Part shown: in pieces, positions 1 through 5,233 of the stretch
How the letters are laid out: each line of letters starts with the position of its first letter
How positions within the stretch are numbered: position 1 is the first letter of the stretch
Assembly (NCBI GenBank): GCA_000183865.1
Contig: CM001047.1
Location: 2,641,995-2,647,228 of the forward strand
Direction: 5' to 3'
Length of the DNA: 5,234 nucleotides
DNA from: Listeria marthii FSL S4-120
GTDB lineage: Bacteria > Bacillota > Bacilli > Lactobacillales > Listeriaceae
Notes under the pieces: generated by a model
Told to the model about the DNA's origin: nothing
The model's input: only the letters and a program-made list of their open reading frames with translations
Databases searched by the model: none
Made by a program: the position numbers and the translations under genes

Positions 1-169
1 AGCACTACTTGAAGCGCATCATTCTCAAACAAAACTTATACAAGGTGAAGCACGTGGCGAAAAAACAGAAGTTTCCCTTCTACTCGTTCACGCACAAGAC
101 CACTTAATGAATGCAATTACTTTCAAAGATTTAGCGAAAGAAATTGTTGACCTTTATAAGAATAAATAA
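1..169 (+). CDS. PTS lactose/cellobiose-family IIA component, C-terminal half (5' end outside window)
   Basis: Reading from base 2, 55 codons run to a TAA at 167-169. The protein carries phosphate from HPr to the IIB domain of a sugar phosphotransferase system for lactose, cellobiose or a similar beta-glucoside, and acts in the cytosol as a small helical trimer. The sequence shows the family hallmark VHAQDHLM. The first His (codon 89-91) is the expected phosphorylated residue, and the Asp of the motif (98-100) is the metal ligand known from lactose IIA proteins. The helix around [10 protein letters not shown] precedes it, as in the family. Family members are about 100-110 residues, so roughly half is visible. 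The gene converges on the minus-strand operon and ends just before a shared terminator. The sugar cannot be told from this fragment; cellobiose-type is a guess. No IIB or IIC gene lies inside the window. Confidence 0.93.
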   Translation, partial: ALLEAHHSQTKLIQGEARGEKTEVSLLLVHAQDHLMNAITFKDLAKEIVDLYKNK

Positions 170-174
170 AACTT

Positions 175-210
175 AAAAAACCAGTTGTCGTCATGACAGC
201 TGGTTTTTTT
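175..210. terminator. Bidirectional Rho-independent terminator between convergent units
   Basis: CCAGTTGTC (181-189) pairs with GACAGCTGG (195-203), giving nine pairs of which one is G-U, around a five-base loop (190-194). Six A at 175-180 precede it and seven T at 204-210 follow it, so both strands end in a U tract. It lies six bases past the PTS IIA stop and would end that transcript. On the minus strand it would end the ATPase-ftsW-rodA transcript. It overlaps the last codons of the rodA-type gene, whose stop codon (193-191) falls in the loop. Confidence 0.92.
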
Positions 211-1312
211 CTTCTGTTAAATTAGCATCTGATCGGATAATCGCTAGCACAACGCCAACCGCAATAAAATTACCAAGCACAGCGCTCCCACCATAACTAA
301 TAAAAGGCAGCGGAATCCCCGTCAGCGGCATAAGCCCAACAGTCATACCAATGTTCTCAAAAATATTAAACGCAAAACTCACCGCAAAGCCCGCTAAAAC
401 AAGCGAAGAGAAAGTATTCTTCATTAAAAGTGCCGCCATAATTAATTGGTGAATAAGCAGCATAAACAAAATCAGTAGCAAACTTACGCCAACAAAGCCA
501 AACTGATGGCCAATTGTACTAAAAATCATATCTGTATGGCTTTCAGGAATATACGCATTGGTCCCCGAACTCCCCGTCATCATCCCCGAACCAACCGCCT
601 TCATTGATAAATTGAGTTGATACACCGCATCCGGATCAGTCGTTGGATCAAGCCACGTTTGAATCCTCGAAAACTGATACGCATGAAAACCAATCTTTTC
701 CAGCAAACTAATATGATACACAATAACATACATTCCTACCGTCGCAGTAGTTAAAATCAATGTAATAATCCCAACCATTAACTTCGTCGACCTGATTGCC
801 AGCAAAATAATCGCCAGCGCCGTAACCCCGTAAACAATTGTCGTCCCGAGATCTGGTTGCTTCATAATTAACAGCAAAACAATCCCTGTCAGAACCGCCA
901 AAATTCCCAATTGTTTCCATTTTTGTGCTTGATATTTCACTGCAAAATGCGCCAATACAAAAATAAAAATCGATTTCACTACTTCTGACGGTTGAAAAGA
1001 TAGCCCCGCAAACCGATACCACCGCGTTGCTCCGTTAATATTTTGCACTAAGGGATTCGGAATAAGTATCCCCAGTAGCGTAATCACCATAATCACATAC
1101 AGCCAAATCGCATGATGCCGTAAAAACTCTACCGGAAGCCGCGACACTCCAAAACAAGTCAGCGCACCGATTGCCAAGAACACCAACTGCATTCCTAAAA
1201 AATTCGTATCATACTGATTCGTCTTCTGCGCAAAATAAATCGCCACACAACTAACTAAAGACAATAAGAATACCGATAAAATAATCCGGTTATAAAACAC
1301 ATCTCGCTTCAT
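191..1312 (-). CDS. rodA3: RodA-type SEDS peptidoglycan glycosyltransferase
   Basis: A 373-residue membrane protein with about ten hydrophobic segments and a large loop between segments 7 and 8 (about 200-265). SEDS proteins polymerise lipid II into glycan strands, working with a class B PBP. Visible SEDS motifs are GATRWY (Trp98), FQPSE (106-110), KQPDLGT (151-157) and IPESHTDMIF with Asp261, which corresponds to the catalytic Asp of RodA. The family signature runs from Asn320 to Ala344 and includes GIPLPFISYGG. The NIGMTVGLMPLTG and ESHTD wording fits RodA better than FtsW. The ATG at 1312 is chosen because an AGAGAGG site lies ten bases upstream and the codon overlaps the ftsW stop as ATGA; an ATG at 1375 would add 21 unconvincing residues. 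The symbol rests on remembered Listeria gene order, where this is the third RodA paralogue. Catalytic residues look intact. Confidence 0.93.
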   Translation of the reverse strand: MKRDVFYNRIILSVFLLSLVSCVAIYFAQKTNQYDTNFLGMQLVFLAIGALTCFGVSRLPVEFLRHHAIWLYVIMVITLLGILIPNPLVQNINGATRWYRFAGLSFQPSEVVKSIFIFVLAHFAVKYQAQKWKQLGILAVLTGIVLLLIMKQPDLGTTIVYGVTALAIILLAIRSTKLMVGIITLILTTATVGMYVIVYHISLLEKIGFHAYQFSRIQTWLDPTTDPDAVYQLNLSMKAVGSGMMTGSSGTNAYIPESHTDMIFSTIGHQFGFVGVSLLLILFMLLIHQLIMAALLMKNTFSSLVLAGFAVSFAFNIFENIGMTVGLMPLTGIPLPFISYGGSAVLGNFIAVGVVLAIIRSDANLTEEKNQLS

Positions 1313-2430
1313 AAATACACGACCTCTCTCGTTTTGTTCCGCCTTGCCGCCGCCAGCACAAATCCTACCGCACATGAAAGCATTACGACCGAACTTCCGC
1401 CATAACTAATAAATGGTAGCGGCACCCCAGTCAGCGGAATTATCCCACTCACTCCACCAAGATTCAAAAACATCTGCACCGAAATCCAAGTAGCCACCCC
1501 AATACAAACCATCGAATCAAAAATAAACTGACTATGAATAGCAATATAAAGTGCCGTAAAGCTAAGCAACATCAATAACAAAATTGTCCAAATAACACCA
1601 AAAACACCCAGTTCTTCCGCAACCACCGTCATAATAAAATCCGTATGCGGCTCCGGCAAATAGCCTAATTTCTGAACACTCCCGCCGAGCCCATTCCCAA
1701 ATATCCCACCACTTCCAATCGCATAATAACCATTCCTAAGTTGATAAGAAGCATCTAAATTATTAAGGTTAAATGGATCCAAAAAAGCGAACCGGCCTAA
1801 TTTTGCTGAACTAAAAAAGTCAGGGTGAAAGAAGTAAATCAGTGTTGCGACAAGTAAAAGGAGACCGAATGCCCAAATCGACACCCGGACAAGGCGTGTG
1901 AGGCCGACTCCGCTTGTTAAAAACAAAGCGACCCCAATGACACCTAAAATCAGCGCCGTCCCTAAATCCGGCTGTAAGAACACAAGCCCCACTGTTAGAA
2001 ATAAAAATCCGAGCAACCAATATTGCACACGCACCCCACAACCTTTTTTCAAGAAAACTGTTGCGATTACTAATATTAGCAGTAGTTTCACCGTTTCTGT
2101 CGGTTGGAACGTAACGCCTGCAATAGACAACCAGCGTTGCGCATTGTTCGTCGCACTTCCCGTTAAAAGCACTAAAATTAACAAGCCAACTAAGCTTCCC
2201 GCCAAAACCCGTAACGTCCACCGCCGATAAAATAGTTGCACATTAATACGCGAACAAACAAGCAAGCCGACAAACCCCAGCCCATAAAAAATGAGCTGTC
2301 TATTAAAAAAGTATCCCGGCTCCACTTTGTAACGCATGATGGCAACTCCGTAACTCGTGCTATAAACGAGCAGCAAACTCCAAACCGCCAAAAGCAAATA
2401 CGTTATAAAGAGCACGCGTCCTGCCCGCAT
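1309..2430 (-). CDS. ftsW2: FtsW-type SEDS peptidoglycan glycosyltransferase
   Basis: A 373-residue membrane protein with about ten hydrophobic segments (first about 6-27, last about 340-362) and a long extracellular loop at about 201-265. FtsW polymerises lipid II at the division septum with a partner class B PBP. Motifs seen are NNAQRWL (Trp100), FQPTETVK (108-115), LQPDLGTA (152-159) and YLPEPHTDFIMTVVAEELG, with Asp264 at the catalytic position. The FtsW/RodA/SpoVE signature spans Asn323 to Ser347 and includes GVPLPFISYGGSS. LPEPHTDFI followed by AEELG is the wording of FtsW and SpoVE, which separates it from the downstream RodA-type gene. The cytoplasmic N-terminus is only about five residues, shorter than in many FtsW proteins. 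The gene starts directly after the ATPase stop (TAAATG). The symbol is given because Listeria is remembered to have a second FtsW in this order; it is not the ftsW of the main division cluster. Confidence 0.92.
   Translation of the reverse strand: MRAGRVLFITYLLLAVWSLLLVYSTSYGVAIMRYKVEPGYFFNRQLIFYGLGFVGLLVCSRINVQLFYRRWTLRVLAGSLVGLLILVLLTGSATNNAQRWLSIAGVTFQPTETVKLLLILVIATVFLKKGCGVRVQYWLLGFLFLTVGLVFLQPDLGTALILGVIGVALFLTSGVGLTRLVRVSIWAFGLLLLVATLIYFFHPDFFSSAKLGRFAFLDPFNLNNLDASYQLRNGYYAIGSGGIFGNGLGGSVQKLGYLPEPHTDFIMTVVAEELGVFGVIWTILLLMLLSFTALYIAIHSQFIFDSMVCIGVATWISVQMFLNLGGVSGIIPLTGVPLPFISYGGSSVVMLSCAVGFVLAAARRNKTREVVYL
1323..1330 (-). promoter_or_regulatory. Ribosome binding site of the rodA-type gene
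   Basis: The minus strand reads GAGAGAGG at 1330-1323, ten bases before the ATG at 1312. It lies inside the last codons of the ftsW-type gene (the T-R-E codons). With the ATGA overlap it indicates translational coupling: ribosomes ending on ftsW can restart on rodA. This site decides the start at 1312 over the upstream ATG at 1375. Confidence 0.8.
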
Positions 2431-5001
2431 TTAAATCCACTCCCGGAATTTCCGAATGTAAAGAGTTTTCACTAACTGCATCGTTGCCATATAGCCAACT
2501 AAAATCAAAATTAACCATGGGAAATAGCTACCTGGTAAGCTGACAAAACCAATACTATGACCAAATCCAGTAAACGGAATAACAATCCCAAGCGTCATCA
2601 CAATAAGCGTCGCAATCATGACAGGTGCAGTTGCCCGACTTTGGATGAATGGTATTTTTTCTGTTCGAATCATGTGTACAACCAACGTTTGCGTGAGTAA
2701 TCCGACAACAAACCAGCCACTATGGAATAAAGCTTGCTCCGCTACCGTATTCGCACTAAACACAAACCACATAATTAGAAACGTCGCAATATCAAAGATC
2801 GAACTCACTGGACCAATGCAGAGAATAAAGCGCAACATCCCTTTTTGTTCCCATTGGTGTGGCTTTTTCAAAAACGAACGATCCATTTTGTCCCAAGGAA
2901 GTGTTAATTGGGAGAAATCATAAAGCAAGTTTTGCAAGAGCAAATGCAATGATAACATTGGTAAAAATGGGATAAACGCGCTCGCCACCAAAACACTAAA
3001 CACATTACCAAAGTTCGAGCTGGCCGTCATTTTCAAGTATTTTAAAATATTACCGAATACATTCCGCCCTTCCATCACCGCATCATTTAATACCGTTAAA
3101 CTTTTCTCAAGTAAAATGACCGAGCTGGCATCTTTGGTAATATCCGCTGCTGTATCAACCGAAATCCCAACATCCGCTTTTCGAAGCGCCGGTGCGTCAT
3201 TAATCCCGTCACCGAGGAATCCCACTGTATGCCCGGCTTTTTTAAGCAAACCAATGATTCGCGATTTTTGCATCGGCGTTAATTTCGCAAAAATATGGTA
3301 TTTTCGCAGTTCGCGCGTAAGTTCTTCATCGGAAAGCTCTTCTATATCCGCACCTAGTAAAAACCCATTCGCTGGAATGCCGACTTCCTGACAAATCCGT
3401 TTCGTAACGATTTCGTTATCACCCGTCAAAACCTTCACGTTAATTTGATTTTTAAAAAGATGGGCGATTGCTTCTTTCGTTGATGCTTTCACTGGGTCGC
3501 GGAAACCTAGGAAGCCCGCAATAATCATTTGTTCTTCGTCGATCTTAGTGAACGCTTCACCGACTTTTCCAGTTTTGTAAGCCACAGCAATCACGCGAAT
3601 GCCTGAGCGATTCATTTCTGCACACATTTCTTGTAGATCGTTCTTTTCTGCTTCATTTAGTGTTGAAATAATGCCATCAAATTCCTTATGAGTGCATACA
3701 GTGAGCATTTCTTCCACCGCACCTTTTGTAATCATTCTTGTCTCCGTACTATTTTCGACCACCACACTCAAACGACGTCGATCAAAATTGAATGGAATCT
3801 CGCCAACTTTTGTAAAACCTGATGCAGTACTTTCATCCAACTTCGCAATCACAGCATGATCTAAAACATTTTTCCAACCCGTTTGGAAATAACTATTTAA
3901 ATAAGCCATTTTTAGGACACTTTCAGAAGTTACGCCCGCGCTATCAATGTATTTCACAAGTTCTAGCTTATCTTCAGTGAGCGTGCCTGTTTTATCCGTA
4001 CATAAAATATCCATCGCACCGATATTTTGAATCGCGCTCAATTCTTTCATGATTACTTTTTTCTTCGACATATTGATGGCGCCTTTTGCCAAGTTCGTGC
4101 TGACAATCATTGGTAGCATTTCCGGAGTAAGACCAACCGCAATCGCCACCGCGTAAAGAAATGCTTCTAACCAATTGCCTTTCATGAGTCCATTAATCAT
4201 AAACACAATCGGAACCATCACCATCATAAAGTAGAATAGCAACTTCGAAATTGATTTAACACCTTTATCAAAACTCGTGTCGCCGCGGCGTTCCGTAGCT
4301 GCAATTGATAGCGAGCCGAAAAACGTTGAGCTTCCTGTCCGCAAAACAACCGCCCGGCCATGCCCACTTAACACATCTGTCCCCATAAATAATAGGTTTT
4401 CCCGTTCAAAAATTTCTGGATTGGCACGTTTGTCTTCCACAAATTTTTCAGCTGGAATCGATTCTCCTGTAAGTGCTGACTGGTTAATTAATAAGTCCGT
4501 AGCCGAAATCACGCGCGCATCAGCTGGGATAATATCCCCCGCCGAAATTTCAATTAAATCTCCCGGTACGATTGCGTCTTGCATCACCAGATCCATGGAG
4601 CCATTTCGAATAACATTTACTCTATTTTTCACCATATTTTTCAGCGCGTAGCTCGCTCGCTCCGCTCTACTCGTTTGAATAAAACCAAGCACCCCACTCG
4701 CGAGAATCATCAGCGCCATAATCACAGTCGCTTCCATGTCGTCCGTCAAATACGAAACAACCATTAACATCACTAGAATATAGATAAACGGATCGTTGAA
4801 TGCTCGAATAAACAACCGTAAATTCGATACTTTCTTTTCTTCCACCGTTTGATTCGGGCCGAACTCCGCCAGCCGTTCCGTAACTTCGACGTTCGTTAGC
4901 CCCGTTTCCATTACACCTAACTTTTCCAAAACTTTCTCTCTGCCCATTTGTGACTCTTTGAGCAAATTATTACCTTGCATTTTTCCATGTAGTTTTTTCA
5001 T
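2431..5001 (-). CDS. mgtA: Mg2+-importing P-type ATPase, MgtA/MgtB family (P3B)
   Basis: An 856-residue P-type ATPase likely to bring Mg2+ into the cell using ATP. In order: cytosolic N-terminus (1-65); membrane segments M1-M2 (about 70-110); actuator domain with TGES (178-181); M3-M4 (about 253-300) with the MgtA-type GLTPEMLP motif; phosphorylation site DKTGTLT with Asp336; nucleotide domain with FDRRR (406-410) and KGAVEE (426-431); hinge motifs TGDNE (526-530) and GDGINDAP (597-604); then M5-M10, with LLLQNLLYD in M6 (687-695). The PEMLP and QNLLYD wording separates it from Ca2+, heavy-metal and K+ pumps. Enterobacterial MgtA is about 900 residues, so this one is slightly short at the N-terminus. 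The ATG at 5001 has GGAGG eight bases upstream; a TTG at 5016 overlaps that site and is rejected. It is the first large gene of the operon, after a small leader ORF. Substrate is by family only; all catalytic motifs are intact. Confidence 0.95.
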   Translation of the reverse strand: MKKLHGKMQGNNLLKESQMGREKVLEKLGVMETGLTNVEVTERLAEFGPNQTVEEKKVSNLRLFIRAFNDPFIYILVMLMVVSYLTDDMEATVIMALMILASGVLGFIQTSRAERASYALKNMVKNRVNVIRNGSMDLVMQDAIVPGDLIEISAGDIIPADARVISATDLLINQSALTGESIPAEKFVEDKRANPEIFERENLLFMGTDVLSGHGRAVVLRTGSSTFFGSLSIAATERRGDTSFDKGVKSISKLLFYFMMVMVPIVFMINGLMKGNWLEAFLYAVAIAVGLTPEMLPMIVSTNLAKGAINMSKKKVIMKELSAIQNIGAMDILCTDKTGTLTEDKLELVKYIDSAGVTSESVLKMAYLNSYFQTGWKNVLDHAVIAKLDESTASGFTKVGEIPFNFDRRRLSVVVENSTETRMITKGAVEEMLTVCTHKEFDGIISTLNEAEKNDLQEMCAEMNRSGIRVIAVAYKTGKVGEAFTKIDEEQMIIAGFLGFRDPVKASTKEAIAHLFKNQINVKVLTGDNEIVTKRICQEVGIPANGFLLGADIEELSDEELTRELRKYHIFAKLTPMQKSRIIGLLKKAGHTVGFLGDGINDAPALRKADVGISVDTAADITKDASSVILLEKSLTVLNDAVMEGRNVFGNILKYLKMTASSNFGNVFSVLVASAFIPFLPMLSLHLLLQNLLYDFSQLTLPWDKMDRSFLKKPHQWEQKGMLRFILCIGPVSSIFDIATFLIMWFVFSANTVAEQALFHSGWFVVGLLTQTLVVHMIRTEKIPFIQSRATAPVMIATLIVMTLGIVIPFTGFGHSIGFVSLPGSYFPWLILILVGYMATMQLVKTLYIRKFREWI
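2437..2444 (-). promoter_or_regulatory. Ribosome binding site of the ftsW-type gene
   Basis: GGGAGTGG at 2444-2437 on the minus strand puts the GGGAG core nine bases before the ATG at 2430. The site is built from the last codons of the ATPase gene (R-E-W). The ATPase stop TAA (2433-2431) is followed with no gap by the ftsW ATG, so the two genes are probably translationally coupled. Confidence 0.8.
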
Positions 5002-5005
5002 TTTC

Positions 5006-5031
5006 CTTGCCTCCAATTCTTTCTAGGCAAG
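5006..5031 (-). promoter_or_regulatory. Possible hairpin masking the ATPase Shine-Dalgarno
   Basis: On the minus strand CTTGCC (5031-5026) is exactly complementary to GGCAAG (5011-5006), giving six pairs around a 14-base loop. The 3' arm takes in the last two G of the GGAGG site, and the rest of that site sits in the loop next to the stem. Such a hairpin would lower, not abolish, ribosome binding. It cannot form together with the alternative helix that uses 5034-5028. There is no U tract, so this is not a terminator. The pairing is visible; the regulatory role is inferred. Confidence 0.45.
5010..5014 (-). promoter_or_regulatory. Ribosome binding site of the Mg2+ ATPase gene
   Basis: GGAGG at 5014-5010 on the minus strand lies eight bases before the ATG at 5001. 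It overlaps the codons that would follow a TTG start at 5016 and so argues for the ATG. Its last two G are part of a possible stem (5031-5026 with 5011-5006) that could limit ribosome access. Confidence 0.88.
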
Positions 5032-5086
5032 CTGAGAATAACGTTTATGTGCGCCAGAGATGAAGGTTAGTCACTCTTGCAGCTTG
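5028..5086 (-). promoter_or_regulatory. Possible alternative (anti-masking) helix in the ATPase leader
   Basis: CAAGCTG at 5086-5080, inside the leader ORF at codons Q19-A21, is exactly complementary to CAGCTTG at 5034-5028 near the ATPase start. These seven pairs use bases 5031-5028, which are also needed for the stem that masks the ATPase Shine-Dalgarno, so only one of the two can form. Whether a ribosome sits on the leader ORF would decide which. The complementarity is seen; the switch is inference. Confidence 0.4.
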
Positions 5087-5140
5087 ATTACTATAATACG
5101 AGTCCGGTTCTTCTACTTCCTCTTCCTGTCGATAAGCCAT
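5045..5140 (-). CDS. Small leader ORF upstream of the Mg2+ ATPase, possible MgtL-like leader peptide
   Basis: A 31-codon ORF from ATG at 5140 to TAA at 5047-5045, ending 43 bases before the ATPase ATG. An AGGAG site nine bases upstream is as good as those of the large genes. The peptide is hydrophilic with no membrane segment or signal peptide. Its N-terminal part holds QEEEVEEPD (residues 5-13), six acidic residues plus a proline; its end is NLHLWRT. In enterobacteria, the MgtL leader ahead of mgtA has acidic residues alternating with prolines near its start, which destabilise the translating ribosome at low Mg2+ and raise mgtA expression. The placement and composition here suggest the same kind of role, though there is no sequence homology to MgtL that I can see. 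An in-frame ATG at 5149 sits on the ribosome site and is unlikely to be the start. It could also be a small protein of unrelated function. Translation is well supported; function is inference. Confidence 0.68.
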   Translation of the reverse strand: MAYRQEEEVEEPDSYYSNQAARVTNLHLWRT

Positions 5141-5153
5141 TGCCTTCATCTCC
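5056..5153 (-). promoter_or_regulatory. Long-range helix joining the leader ORF's ribosome site to its 3' end
   Basis: GAGATGAAGG at 5152-5143 is perfectly complementary to CCTTCATCTC at 5066-5057, and G5153 can add a G-U pair with T5056, making 11 pairs that enclose about 76 bases. The upstream arm contains most of the AGGAG site of the leader ORF. The downstream arm is its codons N25 to L28 and the first base of the W29 codon. The helix would shut off new rounds of leader translation, and a ribosome on the leader's last codons would break it. If it forms with the 5086-5080/5034-5028 helix, the two make a pseudoknot. The complementarity is plain; no known riboswitch class was recognised. Confidence 0.5.
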
Positions 5154-5154
5154 T
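5150..5154 (-). promoter_or_regulatory. Ribosome binding site of the leader ORF
   Basis: AGGAG at 5154-5150, within GAAAGGAGA, lies nine bases before the ATG at 5140. It is the main evidence that the 31-codon ORF is translated. Bases 5153-5143 can be sequestered by the end of the same ORF (5066-5056). Confidence 0.75.
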
Positions 5155-5203
5155 TTCGAATTTTATCTAAGCTTAATTGTCTGAAAAAAAGATTGTCATT
5201 CCC

Positions 5204-5218
5204 AGATAATTATTTTCA
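5204..5218. promoter_or_regulatory. Fur-family box-like sequence
   Basis: AGATAATTATTTTCA matches 12 of 14 informative positions of the 7-1-7 Fur box TGATAATNATTATCA. Fur, PerR and Zur bind closely related boxes and would link the site to metal control. The surrounding DNA is very AT-rich, so a chance match is quite possible. It overlaps the inverted repeat at 5213-5233 and lies about 65 bases upstream of the leader ORF. It might instead serve a divergent gene beyond the window. Confidence 0.25.
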
Positions 5219-5233
5219 TAATAAACATGAAAA
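5213..5233. promoter_or_regulatory. Inverted repeat upstream of the operon, possible operator
   Basis: TTTTCAT (5213-5219) and ATGAAAA (5227-5233) are exact reverse complements separated by seven bases. The repeat is too AT-rich, and lacks a U tract in the right place, to be a good terminator for the minus strand. The minus strand reads TATTAT at 5223-5218 within it, which would suit a -10 element (five of six consensus bases), so a repressor bound here could block the promoter. A matching -35 would fall beyond the window end, so this is a weak call. Confidence 0.3.

Larger units (their letters stand above)
175..5210 (-). other. Predicted operon: leader ORF, Mg2+ ATPase, ftsW-type, rodA-type
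   Basis: All four reading frames lie on the minus strand with gaps of 43, 0 and minus 4 bases. No terminator is seen between them, and one strong terminator follows the last. The 5' limit is only approximate because the promoter is not resolved. Co-transcription means any Mg2+ or envelope-stress control at the leader could also affect the two cell-wall synthases, most directly if control is by transcription and, through translational coupling, also if it is by translation. Confidence 0.8.

Noticed and set aside
708..1022. Minus-strand ORF inside the rodA-type gene
   Set aside because: It is a shifted reading of the same membrane-protein codons, with no recognisable domain.
1310..1375. Longer N-terminus for the rodA-type gene starting at ATG 1375
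   Set aside because: It adds 21 residues of non-membrane, Gly/Arg-rich sequence that are unlike SEDS N-termini and lie wholly within ftsW. The ATG at 1312 has a ribosome site at ten bases and the ATGA overlap.
1820..2475. ORFs in other frames over the ftsW gene (1820-2221 minus, 1898-2230 plus, 2236-2475 plus)
   Set aside because: They overlap a gene with full SEDS motifs, have no family motifs or good ribosome sites, and have compositions typical of shadow frames.
2618..4767. ORFs in other frames over the ATPase gene (2618-2923, 3116-3391, 4277-4651, 4579-4767 plus; 3992-4174 minus)
   Set aside because: All lie within an intact P-type ATPase with every catalytic motif in one frame. The products are low-complexity or motif-free.
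5002..5016. TTG start for the ATPase at 5016
   Set aside because: The TTG forms part of the TTGGAGG ribosome site itself. The ATG at 5001 is spaced eight bases from GGAGG and fits better.
5002..5160. Known riboswitch (M-box or yybP-ykoY Mn2+ type) in the ATPase leader
   Set aside because: None of the conserved segments I remember for these classes is present, and the region is largely occupied by a small ORF. A covariance search would settle it.
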